DNA of 64,000 nucleotides from Pseudomonadota bacterium (GCA_023423415.1 JAFAFP010000246.1:3073-67072), one strand, 5' to 3'. Positions 33,391 through 43,118 are shown, numbered from the stretch's first letter. The notes: generated by a model not told the origin, from the letters alone. Numbers and translations are program-made.

Positions 33391-34620
33391 GGCCGGAACC
33401 TTAAGCGCTGAAAAATCGCGACGCTCGACGAGCCAACTCGTCAACACACCAAACACCAGCCCCCAAAATGCTGCGCCGATGCCAAAAATGGCTTGATCGG
33501 CGAGCGTAACCATAAAGGTCACTAACGCCCCCAAGGTGAAGCTCTGTTGGAAAGCGGTCCGAAACGCATCCTGCAGAACCCTGAGCAGGGCGAGGCCCGC
33601 CAGCGTGGCAATGAAAGCACCCGGCGTTCCCAGCATCAGTTGCACAAACAATGGGGCGAATATCCCGAAAGCGATCGACAGCAGCGCCAGAAAGAGAGCG
33701 GCGCCAAAATGCTTCGACCTTTCTCCGCCAGACACCATAATCCCCGTCGACGGCCCGGTCAGACATGTTGAAACACAGCCGACAACTGCCGTGCAAAGCG
33801 ATGCAATCCCGCAGATGAATGTGATGGTGTTGACCGGCGGCTTGTAATCCCTGGATTTCAGGATCGCTATGCCTTGCGCGTTGTTGGCGGCGACGACTGT
33901 GATCATCAGCGGAACCGTAAGTTCTGCGATCGCCTGCACTGAAAATACCGGCATATAGACGGTCGGCTTCACCACAAGATCGTTCATCGCCAGGGAAGCA
34001 AGTGTTGGCGTCTGATCTGACACCACCAGCGCGATGCAGCCAACAATCAGAACCGCAATCATGGGCCGGATGTATCTCTGCAACCTTTCCGATGCCGACA
34101 CGACGACGAACGCAGCCGTCATCGATGCTGTGATCAGAAAGTCGCTTTTGAAGGCGGCGACCCAGTTCAGTCCAAATTTCAGGAAAACAGCCGCCACCAT
34201 CGCCATGATGATCGGCATCGGAATGCGGTCCATGACGAAGCGGATCCAGCCGGTAAGTCCGAGGGCCATCATCAACAGGCCCGTCGCAATATATGCACCG
34301 ATCACTTCCTGAAAGGTCAGGTGCCCCAAGGCGTCTCCGACAAGCACCGTGCCGGGAATCGTCCAGAAGAATGCCAGCGGCATGCGATAGAGAAGCGATG
34401 CAACCAGCGCGAAAACACTATTCAAAGCAAATGCACCAAATATCCATGACGACAGATCGGCGCTGCTCAAACCGCCTTTCGCGCCCGCGGCAAGCACGAT
34501 CGCCACTGGCGCCGAAGTCGAAAACAGAAAGGCGATCAACGCATTGGCAAAATTGGTCAACGAAAGCGACCTGAACAGGCCACTTGTTTTTGGATCATCT
34601 GCCGGCAATCGCTCGAGCAT
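33388..34620 (-). CDS. benE: Benzoate/H+ symporter, BenE family
   Basis: A 410-residue inner-membrane transporter with about 12 hydrophobic helices. GAYIATGLLMMALGLTG, PMPIIMAMVAAVFLKFG and the very typical ANNAQGIAILKSRDYKPPVN identify the BenE group, which imports benzoate with protons. TGPSTGIMVSGGERS is another conserved stretch. It is the third gene of a possible minus-strand unit after an AraC regulator and a methyltransferase, though no benzoate catabolic genes are in the window. Its stop codon lies in a dispersed repeat. Confidence 0.88.
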   Translation of the reverse strand: MLERLPADDPKTSGLFRSLSLTNFANALIAFLFSTSAPVAIVLAAGAKGGLSSADLSSWIFGAFALNSVFALVASLLYRMPLAFFWTIPGTVLVGDALGHLTFQEVIGAYIATGLLMMALGLTGWIRFVMDRIPMPIIMAMVAAVFLKFGLNWVAAFKSDFLITASMTAAFVVVSASERLQRYIRPMIAVLIVGCIALVVSDQTPTLASLAMNDLVVKPTVYMPVFSVQAIAELTVPLMITVVAANNAQGIAILKSRDYKPPVNTITFICGIASLCTAVVGCVSTCLTGPSTGIMVSGGERSKHFGAALFLALLSIAFGIFAPLFVQLMLGTPGAFIATLAGLALLRVLQDAFRTAFQQSFTLGALVTFMVTLADQAIFGIGAAFWGLVFGVLTSWLVERRDFSALKVPA

Positions 34621-34664
34621 ATCGAAAGTCTCTATTCTGTTTGATGTCGCGAGCGGTCGCCGAA

Positions 34665-35468
34665 CTATCGCCGGCCCGTTGCCTTGAAGAAGGCGTAGCA
34701 GAAGACGCCATCCGGCTCAGACGTCCGATACAGATCGGCAATGCCTTTGTCGAAATCGGCGGCCGACAAAAGATCGTTATCCAGCACAAGCTTCCGAACG
34801 CCCTCGATCATGGCCGTGAATGTCTTGCGGGTGAACCCATCGGACATGGCCGGCCTCGTTGAGTCCGCATAGACCATCCGCGGCGAGACCGTGACATCGA
34901 AAAAGCCCGCATGACCGAGTAATGGATAGAGCCGTCGTCCGATCAGCGCATCGCCGCCGGCCCTCGCCTGCAGCGTCACCTGACACTGGATGGCCCTGCG
35001 GGCATATTCGCTGTCGGGATGAAAGAAGGTAGAGCCGTGATCGCCTTCGATCACAGTGATCGTTCCGCCCGGCTTGAGAACGCGCTTCAAGGCCCTGAGC
35101 GCTTCTTCCGGCCTTGGCAGGTGCTCCAGCACAAAGCAAAGGAAAACATGGTCGAAGGATGCAGGCGGGAAATCCAGCGCAAAAATATCCCCCTGAAGCA
35201 CCGTGACATTGGAAAGTCTGTTTGCCTCGATTACCTTCCGCGCGTCACGCAGCGATACCTCTGAAACATCGATTGAGGTGATCAGCGCTCCCGGGCTGCG
35301 TTCGGCGATCGCGACTGTTTGAGCCCCGACGCCGCATCCGGCTTCGAGCACCTTGGAGCCTGCGGGAAACGACGTGTCCGCATGCAACAGATCGACCAGT
35401 GTGCTCGCCTGATCCTGCAGACGCTGGAGTTCTTTCAGGTCATATCCGTGCAGATAGGCGCTTGCCAT
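34665..35468 (-). CDS. Class I SAM-dependent methyltransferase
   Basis: A 267-residue methyltransferase with AGSKVLEAGCGVGAQTVAIA (motif I) near residue 38, LITSIDVSEVSLRDARKVI, FDHVFLCFVLEHLPRPEEAL and GGTITVIEGDHGSTFFHPDS. A GGAG lies eight bases before the ATG at 35468; a GTG at 35486 would add six residues. It sits between an AraC regulator and benE on the same strand and starts 95 bases after the regulator stop. The substrate is unknown; the overall form is like UbiE/arsenite-type small-molecule methyltransferases. Confidence 0.75.
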   Translation of the reverse strand: MASAYLHGYDLKELQRLQDQASTLVDLLHADTSFPAGSKVLEAGCGVGAQTVAIAERSPGALITSIDVSEVSLRDARKVIEANRLSNVTVLQGDIFALDFPPASFDHVFLCFVLEHLPRPEEALRALKRVLKPGGTITVIEGDHGSTFFHPDSEYARRAIQCQVTLQARAGGDALIGRRLYPLLGHAGFFDVTVSPRMVYADSTRPAMSDGFTRKTFTAMIEGVRKLVLDNDLLSAADFDKGIADLYRTSEPDGVFCYAFFKATGRR

Positions 35469-35563
35469 CGATTGCTCCGCGGGCACGCAGAATCGATAGC
35501 GAGCCTGCGCAAGAGCTCAACCTGCCAAGAACCTGAAGGTCGCGTCTTGAAAGAAATTGCGCG

Positions 35564-36367
35564 TCAGTGACGGTCGCCGACATATCGGCCGGGCGTAATC
35601 CCAAACTGCCTGACGAAGGCGCGGGTCATGTGGCTCTGATCCGCGAACCCGGCGCGCTGGGCGGCGCCGGCCAGCGTCTCGCCGTTCAACAGAAACCGTC
35701 GCGCAAGGCGCACCCGGCATTGAACGACGTAAGCATGCGGTGTCGTCCCCATCTCGCGCGCAAAAGCGCGGACGATCTGGTAGCGACTGACACCCGATAG
35801 CTCAGCAAGCTCCGCCAGCGTGATCTGGCTTGCAGGGTCGTCGTCGATACGCGCTCTTGCTTTGGCAACGGACGGCGTCAATTGTCGAGACTCGTCGGGG
35901 AGCCGGAGATCGGATGACGTCAACTGCTCCACAATATCGAGCAACATCTCCTCAACGCTCAGCCGCTCTGCTCCATCAATTAGCCTGTCAAAGAGCCGAT
36001 TGACGGAGCGACCCAATACAGGATCCCGCAGACTCGGACTCCTGAACTCAATCTCGCGGGTGCTGTCGAACAGGAACTCTTTCGTCAGCACCATCGGATC
36101 GAAATAGATGATCCGCCAATGGCGGGGCGTGCCGTTTATGGCGAGACCGTCGTGCAGTTCGCCGGGATTGACGGTGATGACGTCTCCCGGAACCGACTCC
36201 ACCTGGCCGACACCGCTCCACGAGCGCTGGGCGCCCGACAACACAACGCCAATGCCGTATTCATCGTGCGTATGTCGAGGAAAGCTGTGGTTGGACACAA
36301 GCTCCATCGCATGGATGCCCCCGATCGAGGGACGATGCATGGTCACGTGATGCGATTTTTGTGTCAT
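35564..36367 (-). CDS. AraC-family transcriptional regulator with N-terminal cupin
   Basis: A 267-residue regulator. The N-terminal cupin-like sensor has SFPRHTHDEYGIGVVLSG and VPGDVITVNPGELHDG. The C-terminal pair of helix-turn-helix motifs reads ITLAELAELSGVSRYQIVRA and GAAQRAGFADQSHMTRAFVR followed by FGITPGRY, as in AraC/XylS DNA-binding domains. I chose ATG 36367; the frame extends to a TTG at 36403. It probably controls the downstream methyltransferase and benE in response to a small ligand. Confidence 0.87.
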   Translation of the reverse strand: MTQKSHHVTMHRPSIGGIHAMELVSNHSFPRHTHDEYGIGVVLSGAQRSWSGVGQVESVPGDVITVNPGELHDGLAINGTPRHWRIIYFDPMVLTKEFLFDSTREIEFRSPSLRDPVLGRSVNRLFDRLIDGAERLSVEEMLLDIVEQLTSSDLRLPDESRQLTPSVAKARARIDDDPASQITLAELAELSGVSRYQIVRAFAREMGTTPHAYVVQCRVRLARRFLLNGETLAGAAQRAGFADQSHMTRAFVRQFGITPGRYVGDRH

Positions 36368-36604
36368 GCCACAATCGTACACCAGTGATCCGGCGGCGCT
36401 CAACGGGACGCTGCAGAAGCAACCCTGGTCAAGACTTGTCGCCGTACCGCGGCGACATCAACCGCGACACTGGGACCCTTGGACTATTTGATCTGCTGAA
36501 GACGTGCTTGGTGGTCGGGCATCTTTCCGATCGACGACAAGGATAGCGATTTGCTAACCGCCAAGCTGGCCAGCATCGCGGTGATGTCGCCGCCGTCGGG
36601 TGTC

Positions 36605-36823
36605 TCAGGCCGCAATTGATGGCGACCGGAATTCGGGCGCTTCGCTCGCACTGAAAACCACCGTCGTCTCGAATTCGTATCGGCAATCGTCACAGTTCCA
36701 CAGATGACGCACCCGCTGCACGTCCACGAACTCCGACCATATCGGGGCGATCAAACTCGCTCCGCATTGCGCACAAGGCAGTTTCCCAAACGTGGAAAGA
36801 GTTCTGAACGAGCCTGCATTCAT
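36605..36823 (-). CDS. Small zinc-ribbon-like hypothetical protein
   Basis: A 72-residue protein with two Cys pairs, CAQC near residue 17 and CDDC near 45, 25 or so residues apart, which is a plausible zinc ribbon. The sequence GASLIAPIWSEFVD and HLWNCDDCRYEFETT reads like a real folded protein. Similar tiny proteins are widespread in Bradyrhizobium-type genomes, as far as I recall, but function is unknown. The ATG at 36823 puts the first Cys pair near the start; an in-frame extension upstream to 36871 is low in character. Confidence 0.55.
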   Translation of the reverse strand: MNAGSFRTLSTFGKLPCAQCGASLIAPIWSEFVDVQRVRHLWNCDDCRYEFETTVVFSASEAPEFRSPSIAA

Positions 36824-37288
36824 TGCACGTCCTCCGTTGCTTATTATTGCCACTGTCAAGCGGTGAGGCATTTTGGGAAGGCCTTATCCATAGGACAAGA
36901 CGTTCTGAAAAGACCTATCCACACTCAATACCACTCGTGATTGTCAGTTTTATGATCGCGGCGGTGCGATACCGGATTTTCGCAAAGGAAATCAGCGCAT
37001 CCTTCACACCTGATTTCTGCGCACGCAAATTTATTGCAACAATTTGCGACAAAGTTTGAATAGTGCCGCGTCGAAAGCTGCCGAACCGCTTCGAATTGAT
37101 GACGGCATCTTTATCTGCCGGTTATGCGCGCTGGGTTCGCGTTTATGAACACGAACACATTCATGCGCTTGCAATCGTTGCCTTACGTTGCACCGCGCAA
37201 CCCGCCGCGGAACTGGAGGAGGACGGTCCATCGATTTCGTCATCGTGTTTACGACGGGAGAAAGGAGCGTCCTCCGCGGAGTCCACTC
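36824..37288. other. Gene-free stretch, relatively AT-rich
   Basis: This 465-base stretch lies upstream of the small zinc-ribbon gene and downstream of the DUF1835 gene. Base composition is more AT-rich than its surroundings, which suits a promoter for the zinc-ribbon gene. I see no protein with family character, no clear RNA gene and no strong hairpin. Open frames here have no convincing start. Confidence 0.4.
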
Positions 37289-38605
37289 CTATTGCTTTGC
37301 AACAACTCCCTTGTCGTCGTTCCAACGCCAGCAAGGCTCGTCGCTCGCAATTCTCACGCCGCCGAGCCACCGCACAGGGGGATTGAGAGAGAGCCAGTCC
37401 GTCTTCCCTGCGAGAACGGCTCGTCCGGTCTCTGTGAGGGACAACCGCTCCTTGGGCCAACTGCGGTCCCCGCTCTGAAAGCTGCCGTCGAAAACGCCCG
37501 GATGAGTCTCCTTCATGCTTTCGATGAGGAACAGCATCATCAGATCCGTCAGATAGGGCAGCGGCTCGCGCTGCGTCAGCAAGGCATGGAATGTCTCGCC
37601 GACGGTTCGAGGCTGTTCAGCCAGAATCTGAAGGATCAGACGCTCCGTGAGGCTCAGTCCGTCCTGGGTCCAGGGCAATTCCTGACAGTGCCTTCTGAGG
37701 GCGACGGCGAGTTGCGGGAGTTCCGGCATACCGCCCGCGGCCGCCTCGGCAAGGGGCCGCGGATCGTCGGAGCGAAGCATTTGCCAAACCGATGCCCCGG
37801 CCCGCAGTTGGCGGTCCGAGACCTGTTCGCGCTCGCTCCACAGCAGACGCAAAGCCTCGGGTGGTAACTGACCGAGACCGATAAATCGCATGGCTCCGGG
37901 AAAGTGCGTGGCCGAAACAAGCTCAAGCCGGGCTGGCGTTGTTTCGGCGAATTGGGCGAGACACCGCGCGAGGATCAGTTGATCGTAGGTGTCGTGTTCG
38001 AACCACAGGACAACGCGATCGTAGTGAGCGGCCGCGGTTCGCAGCTTCTCCTCGGTCGATGTCAGATCGCGATCAATCTCATCGCGCGTGCGGCCCACGT
38101 GGCTGCCATAGGTGCTCGCCAGAAAATCGACCCGCCGTTCGAGCCAATGCGCATCGTTCACAAGCGGCCCGTGGCAAATCGGATCGGCGTAGGCGAGGAA
38201 GTCGCCGATGAAGCCGGCTTCTTTCAACGTGGTGCTGATGTCATGGCCGCACCGTATGTGCAGCGTTGTCATGTCCCGATCCGGCGCGACATCATTGCGC
38301 ACGATGCGATCCCAGTTTCGATCCATCGCGGCGACGTGCGCTGTCAGCTTTGGCCAGCTCGGCAGACCAAGTTCGCGCGCGATGACGAGTTGAGCGTCAC
38401 TCAGGCGCGCGCCATGAACGTCTGAGCGGAGCGGTTGAGGATGATAATCGTCGTATCGCTTCAGCGCGTCAGCGTCGCGCGCGCGTATACCGGCCAGCAA
38501 TTCCTTGGCGCGTTTGCGTTGCTGTTCGAGATTGAGCCGAAATGGCGAGGCGGCACGGCGTGAGCCGGTCTTGGTCGCGGAAACAGATTCCGGGAGGTCG
38601 GACAT
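37289..38605 (-). CDS. DUF1835 domain-containing protein
   Basis: A 438-residue protein that fits the DUF1835 family, which is of unknown function. LHIRCGHDISTTLKEAGFIG and FLAYADPICHGPL (about 108-140) begin the DUF1835 domain, and VVLWFEHDTYDQLILARCLA lies near 200. The first 90 residues contain a helical LEQQRKRAKELLAGI segment and a SDAQLVIARELGLPSWPKL motif, as seen in ankyrin/DUF1835 proteins. The C-terminal third is winged-helix-like (LSLTERLILQILAEQPRT). An AGGAAAGG ribosome site precedes the ATG at 38605. It stands alone. Function not inferred. Confidence 0.7.
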   Translation of the reverse strand: MSDLPESVSATKTGSRRAASPFRLNLEQQRKRAKELLAGIRARDADALKRYDDYHPQPLRSDVHGARLSDAQLVIARELGLPSWPKLTAHVAAMDRNWDRIVRNDVAPDRDMTTLHIRCGHDISTTLKEAGFIGDFLAYADPICHGPLVNDAHWLERRVDFLASTYGSHVGRTRDEIDRDLTSTEEKLRTAAAHYDRVVLWFEHDTYDQLILARCLAQFAETTPARLELVSATHFPGAMRFIGLGQLPPEALRLLWSEREQVSDRQLRAGASVWQMLRSDDPRPLAEAAAGGMPELPQLAVALRRHCQELPWTQDGLSLTERLILQILAEQPRTVGETFHALLTQREPLPYLTDLMMLFLIESMKETHPGVFDGSFQSGDRSWPKERLSLTETGRAVLAGKTDWLSLNPPVRWLGGVRIASDEPCWRWNDDKGVVAKQ

Positions 38606-38770
38606 CGGAAAGACCTTTCCTTTGGTCTGTGTCCGCCTGTCAGACAGGAAAGGTGAAATGATCGCTCAAGGCGGTCTTTGATGGTCTGGGCGCAGCCCTT
38701 CCCGCGGACACGGAGGCTCCGACCGAGCCTGGGCTCAGTTATTCAAAGGCCCTGCATCTCGTCAAGGCCT

Positions 38771-39835
38771 TCAGGCGACCGCTCGTCCCAATACGCGGCG
38801 ATAGACGGCTGCGTATTGCACAGCTTCGGCCTCGACGCTGAAATGCGCCACCACATGCGCGCGGGCGCGTTCGCCCATCGCAGCGGCACGCTCCGGGTCG
38901 CGCATCAAGGGCTCGACTGCGGCCGCCAATGCATCGGCATCGCCGGGCGGCACCAGCAACCCATCTTGTCCATCGGTGACAACGGCGGTAGCGCCTCCCG
39001 CGCGCGCGGCGACAAGCGCGTTGCCGGACGCCATGGCTTCCAGCATCGTCAGCCCGAAGCCTTCGTTACGCGAGGTGAAGGCGTAGATGAGCGTCCGCCG
39101 ATACCATGGCGGCACATCATCGATCGGCAACTCACCGAGAATATGCACGCGGTCCTGCAGACCGGCCTTCGTCACGCGTTCCTCGAGGCCCTTCCCGAAT
39201 GATGCGTCATCGATGGCGCCGACCACCACCGCACTGAAATCGGGATAGCGTGGCAACAAGCGGCACATCGCATCGATGAAAACGTCGGTGCCCTTCTGAT
39301 GCCTGACACGGCCGAAACAACCGATGGCATACTTCGTCTGTATGCCACCTTCGCGCAGCTCCGCGCCACGATCCGCGGGTGGGTGATAGCGCCCGACGTC
39401 GATGCCGTGCAGGATCACCTCGTGCGGCACTTTCAAATAGGACGCCGATGCCGGGCTTGGGGCGACGACGGCGTCCATGCGCCTGATCAGCCAGCGTGTG
39501 ATCCAGGTGTGATGGCGCTGCGCAACGGATGTAAAGACAAGACGCAGCGGCCAGCCCAGCCATTTCAACGCAACGCCCACCATCATCTCGTTGTTGCGCC
39601 GTGCGTGCCAAACGATCGGCCGCCGGCCGCGAAAGCGCAGCTTGAACAGACCGCCGAAGGTCATGGTCGCGACGCCATTCGGTGCGTCAGGACCAAGCCA
39701 GCGGGTCGCAACCAGCCGCGACACACGCGGCGCGATCATGCGGTTGGTCGCAGTGATGCCGGTGTAGTTCCAGTGCAGATTGGGAATGATCGCGTCGAGA
39801 TCGTTCAAGTCAGTTGCTCCGCCCGCCCCGAACAT
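38771..39835 (-). CDS. Glycosyltransferase family 4, LPS-core type
   Basis: A 354-residue GT-B glycosyltransferase. The N-terminal DAIIPNLHWNYTGITATNRM resembles the LpcC mannosyltransferase group, which adds mannose to Kdo in rhizobial cores (inference from remembered family features). The donor domain has AIGCFGRVRHQKGTDVFIDA and the EX7E block FTSRNEGFGLTMLEAMASG. The start could be ATG 39835 or GTG 39841. It is divergent from galE (about 160 bases between). Assignment to GT4 is firm; the sugar is not. Confidence 0.83.
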   Translation of the reverse strand: MFGAGGATDLNDLDAIIPNLHWNYTGITATNRMIAPRVSRLVATRWLGPDAPNGVATMTFGGLFKLRFRGRRPIVWHARRNNEMMVGVALKWLGWPLRLVFTSVAQRHHTWITRWLIRRMDAVVAPSPASASYLKVPHEVILHGIDVGRYHPPADRGAELREGGIQTKYAIGCFGRVRHQKGTDVFIDAMCRLLPRYPDFSAVVVGAIDDASFGKGLEERVTKAGLQDRVHILGELPIDDVPPWYRRTLIYAFTSRNEGFGLTMLEAMASGNALVAARAGGATAVVTDGQDGLLVPPGDADALAAAVEPLMRDPERAAAMGERARAHVVAHFSVEAEAVQYAAVYRRVLGRAVA

Positions 39836-39962
39836 TCGCACAGGCGGCGAGTTCGGAGACCGGGGCTCCCCGTCCTGGCGAAGCGCCTATGTGGCATCCG
39901 CTTTCGGGACGAGGCCGATTGAGTTTCGCGTCCTTATTACCCATTTTTTCACGCCGGTCGCC

Positions 39963-39968
39963 TATAAT
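39963..39968 (+). promoter_or_regulatory. Candidate -10 box for galE
   Basis: A perfect TATAAT hexamer lies 27 bases before the galE start codon, between two divergent genes. No good -35 hexamer was found at the usual 16-18 base spacing, so it is a weak promoter call. A GGGAGGA ribosome site follows at about 39981-39987. Confidence 0.35.
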
Positions 39969-39995
39969 GATGCAAATTCTGGGAGGACCTACGCC

Positions 39996-40982
39996 ATGGC
40001 TGTTCTGGTCACCGGCGGCGCCGGCTATATCGGCAGCCACATGGTTTATGAATTGCTCGATGCCGCCGAAGATGTGGTGGTTCTCGACAATCTGTCGACC
40101 GGCTTTCGCTGGGCCATTCCCGAGCGCGTGCCGCTTTATGAAGGTGACACCGGCGATGAGCAACTCGCGCGTTCGATCATCGCGCAGCACGAGGTCGACG
40201 CCATCATCCATTTCGCGGCCTCGATCGTGGTGCCGGACTCGGTCGCCGATCCGCTTGGCTATTATCGCAACAACACCGCCAATTCGCGCACGCTGATCGA
40301 CGCCGCCGTCAATACCGGCGTGAAGCATTTCATCTTCTCGTCCACCGCCGCCGTCTATGGCAATCCCAAAGCCGTTCCCGTTAGCGAAGACGCAACGCCC
40401 GATCCGATGTCGCCCTATGGCTCGTCGAAGTTGATGACGGAGATCATCCTGCGCGACACCGCGTTCGCGCATCCGCTGAAATACGCCGTGCTGCGCTACT
40501 TCAATGTCGCTGGCGCCGACCCGCAGATGCGGACCGGGCAATCGACGCCGGCCGCCACGCATCTGATCAAGGTTGCGGTGCAGACCGCACTCGGCATGCG
40601 CAAGAAGATGGATGTGTTCGGCACCGACTATCCGACGCCGGACGGAACCTGCATCCGCGACTACATCCACGTCAGCGATCTGGTCCGCGCACATTCCGAC
40701 GCGCTGCGTTACCTCCGCGGCGGCGGCAAGTCGGCCACGTTCAACTGCGGCTATGGGCGCGGCTTTTCGGTTCTGGAGGTGATCGAAACCGTGAAGCGCA
40801 TATCCGGCGTCGATTTCCACGTCGATCTGTCGGAACGCCGGCCCGGCGATCCGGCGCAGATCGTCGCCGCATCGGACAAGGCGCGGACCACCCTCGCCTG
40901 GCAGCCGCGCTACGACGATCTCGACACAATCGTGTCGAACGCGCTGGCATGGGAACAAAAGCTGCGGAAGCGGAACGCTTAG
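39996..40982 (+). CDS. galE: UDP-glucose 4-epimerase
   Basis: Interconverts UDP-glucose and UDP-galactose for surface glycans. The 328-residue protein has VLVTGGAGYIGSHMVYEL, VVLDNLSTGFRWAIPE, FIFSSTAAVYGNP with the catalytic Ser/Thr, SPYGSSKLMTE (YxxxK), LRYFNVAGADPQMRTGQ, PDGTCIRDYIHVSDL and FNCGYGRGFSVLEVI. These match GalE in order and length. ATG 39996 has GGGAGGA eight bases upstream; an open frame upstream of it is not coding. It is divergent from the GT4 gene. Confidence 0.92.
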   Translation: MAVLVTGGAGYIGSHMVYELLDAAEDVVVLDNLSTGFRWAIPERVPLYEGDTGDEQLARSIIAQHEVDAIIHFAASIVVPDSVADPLGYYRNNTANSRTLIDAAVNTGVKHFIFSSTAAVYGNPKAVPVSEDATPDPMSPYGSSKLMTEIILRDTAFAHPLKYAVLRYFNVAGADPQMRTGQSTPAATHLIKVAVQTALGMRKKMDVFGTDYPTPDGTCIRDYIHVSDLVRAHSDALRYLRGGGKSATFNCGYGRGFSVLEVIETVKRISGVDFHVDLSERRPGDPAQIVAASDKARTTLAWQPRYDDLDTIVSNALAWEQKLRKRNA

Positions 40983-40993
40983 CAGATTTTCCG

Positions 40994-41102
40994 CTCATCC
41001 CAGCGGAAGCGGGGACCCAGACCTGAAAAGCCCAAAAGTTGCGCTGGATTCCCGCCGGAGCCTGTCATCGGGCGCGCGCAGTGCGGCCATGGCGGGAATG
41101 AG
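40994..41102. repeat. Palindromic intergenic repeat, REP/BIME-like
   Basis: The stretch downstream of galE opens with CTCATCCC (40994-41001) and closes with GGGAATGAG (41094-41102). Inside lie GCGGGGACCCAG and CTGGATTCCCGC, near-inverse of each other. Similar layouts recur at 46388-46475, 55097-55185 and 56933-57046. It probably folds into a long imperfect hairpin downstream of galE. Confidence 0.5.
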
Positions 41103-41261
41103 TAGCAATTCGGGGCGCCTGGACCGCCTTATTCCCCGAGACTTGAAATCTCCGGCCTGAGCGGGCAGGTAGCCCGGCTGAAAGCACGATCTGTTCCCCT
41201 TGGGACGGGCCGTGCTTCATCCTCTGTATGCCTTCCGATTCGGGGGCTTAAGGAACCGGAC

Positions 41262-43055
41262 ATGGCGCCAAAGGCCCCTGCAGACAACGAGAGCGCGTCC
41301 CAGTTGATCCGCCGCCTCGTCAGCGATTACGGCGCGAAACACTGGAAGAGCTACGCCATTGCCTTCGCACTGATGGCGGTGTCGGCAGGCACCACGGCGC
41401 TGATCGCCTATCTGATGGGCACCATCGTCAACAAGGCCTATGTCGACCGCAGTTTCCATGCGATCGTCGTCATCGGCCTTTTCACCATCGTCATCTTTTG
41501 CGCGCGGGGTCTCGCGACCTATTTCCAGGCCGTGATCATGTCGCGCATCGGCAACGCGATCATCGCCGAAAACCAGCGCAAATTGTTCGACCGGCTGATG
41601 AACCAGAGCCTCGGCTTCTTCGCCGCGCGGCATTCGTCGGAATTCCTGCATCGGCTCTCGACCGGCGCCAATGCCGCAACGCAGGTGCTGAATCTTCTGG
41701 TGACCTCGGTCGGCCGCGATGCGCTGTCGCTGATCGGCCTCGCCGCGGTGATGGTGATTCAGGATCCGGTGATGTCATTGTCCGCGCTGATCATTGCGCC
41801 GCCGGCGATGTGGATGATCCGCAAGCTGGTCAAGCGCATCCGCGCCGTCGCCAAGGCGCAATTCACCGGCGGCACACGCCTGTTCCAGACCTTGCAGGAG
41901 ACCATCCAGGGCATTCGCACTGTCAAGGCCTTCACGCTCGAGGATCGCTTGCGCCATCGCTATTACGACAATGTCGCGGCGGTGGAACACGAAGCCAACA
42001 AGATGGCCCGCGTTGCCAATCGCTCGAGCCCGACGATGGAAGCGCTCGCGGGCGTCGCGATTGCGGCCGGCGTGATCTATGGCGGCTATCGCACCATCGA
42101 GATGAATGCGACGCCGGGCGAATTCTTCTCCTTCATCACGGCATTCCTGCTCGCCTATGAGCCGGCGAAGCGGCTGGCGCGGTTGCAGATCGAACTGAAT
42201 GCCGGCCTTGTCGGCGTGCGACAACTGTTCGACATCATCGATGCGCCGACCACCGAAGCGGCCGACAACGACAAGCCGAAGCTTGTCATGAACAAGGGCC
42301 GCGTCGCATTCAACGACGTGCAATTCAGCTATCGTCCGAACGAGTTGGTGCTGAACGGCCTGTCGCTCGTTGCCGAAGCGGGGCAGATGACGGCGCTGGT
42401 CGGCCCGTCGGGCGGCGGCAAATCGACGATCCTCAACATCATCCTGCGGCTTTACGAGCCGCAAGCCGGCACGGTGACGATTGACGGCCAGACTATCACA
42501 GCGGTGTCGCGTCACTCATTGCGGGAACAGATCGCCTATGTCGGCCAGGATGTATTCCTGTTCCACGGCACGATCCGCGACAATATCGGCTTCGGCAAGG
42601 ACAGCGCGACCGAGGACGAGATCGTCGCCGCGGCCAAGGCGGCCAACGCGCATGACTTCATCATGTCGTTCCCGCACGGCTACGACACTCATACCGGCGA
42701 ACAGGGCCTGCAGCTCTCGGGCGGCCAGCGTCAGCGCATTGCGGTGGCGCGGGCGCTGATCCGCGACGCCAAACTGATCCTGCTGGATGAGGCGACCGCG
42801 GCACTGGATTCCGAATCGGAGCGGCTGGTGCAGGACGCCATCGCCCACCTGACCAAGGGCCGCACCACCATCGTGATCGCCCACCGCCTGCATACGGTGG
42901 CCCATGCCGACCGGATCTTCGTGATCGAGGGCGGCGTCATCGCCGAGGATGGTCGCCACGAGGAGCTGCTGCGCAAGGGAGGACGCTACGCATCCTTCTA
43001 CCGACTGCAATTGCAGAACCAGGACGCCCTGGAGCCGGTGGCGGTACCGGCCTGA
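41262..43055 (+). CDS. ABC exporter, fused permease and ATPase (MsbA-like)
   Basis: A 597-residue half-transporter. The membrane domain begins with helix KSYAIAFALMAVSAGTTALI at about 29-48, followed by five more spans to about 290. The ATPase domain has Walker A LVGPSGGGKSTILNI near 383, Q-loop AYVGQDVFLFHGTIRDNI, signature LSGGQRQRIAVARA near 486 and Walker B LILLDEATAALD. The closest functional guess is a lipid A-core flippase or other lipid exporter. It stands alone on the plus strand, with GAACCGGA rather than a strong Shine-Dalgarno site before the ATG at 41262. It is a different subgroup from the exporter at 2786, which has a longer N-terminus. Confidence 0.88.
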   Translation: MAPKAPADNESASQLIRRLVSDYGAKHWKSYAIAFALMAVSAGTTALIAYLMGTIVNKAYVDRSFHAIVVIGLFTIVIFCARGLATYFQAVIMSRIGNAIIAENQRKLFDRLMNQSLGFFAARHSSEFLHRLSTGANAATQVLNLLVTSVGRDALSLIGLAAVMVIQDPVMSLSALIIAPPAMWMIRKLVKRIRAVAKAQFTGGTRLFQTLQETIQGIRTVKAFTLEDRLRHRYYDNVAAVEHEANKMARVANRSSPTMEALAGVAIAAGVIYGGYRTIEMNATPGEFFSFITAFLLAYEPAKRLARLQIELNAGLVGVRQLFDIIDAPTTEAADNDKPKLVMNKGRVAFNDVQFSYRPNELVLNGLSLVAEAGQMTALVGPSGGGKSTILNIILRLYEPQAGTVTIDGQTITAVSRHSLREQIAYVGQDVFLFHGTIRDNIGFGKDSATEDEIVAAAKAANAHDFIMSFPHGYDTHTGEQGLQLSGGQRQRIAVARALIRDAKLILLDEATAALDSESERLVQDAIAHLTKGRTTIVIAHRLHTVAHADRIFVIEGGVIAEDGRHEELLRKGGRYASFYRLQLQNQDALEPVAVPA

Positions 43056-43118
43056 CCGGCCGGTTTTGACTGCACCGACGCAAGCTCATGGGCCAAAAAC
43101 GATAATTCGATTTTATGC

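Noticed and set aside
36484..36693. 69-codon minus-strand frame near the zinc-ribbon gene
   Set aside because: It overlaps the better-supported zinc-ribbon frame for 89 bases. Its C-terminal half reads plausibly, but there is no start or family support.
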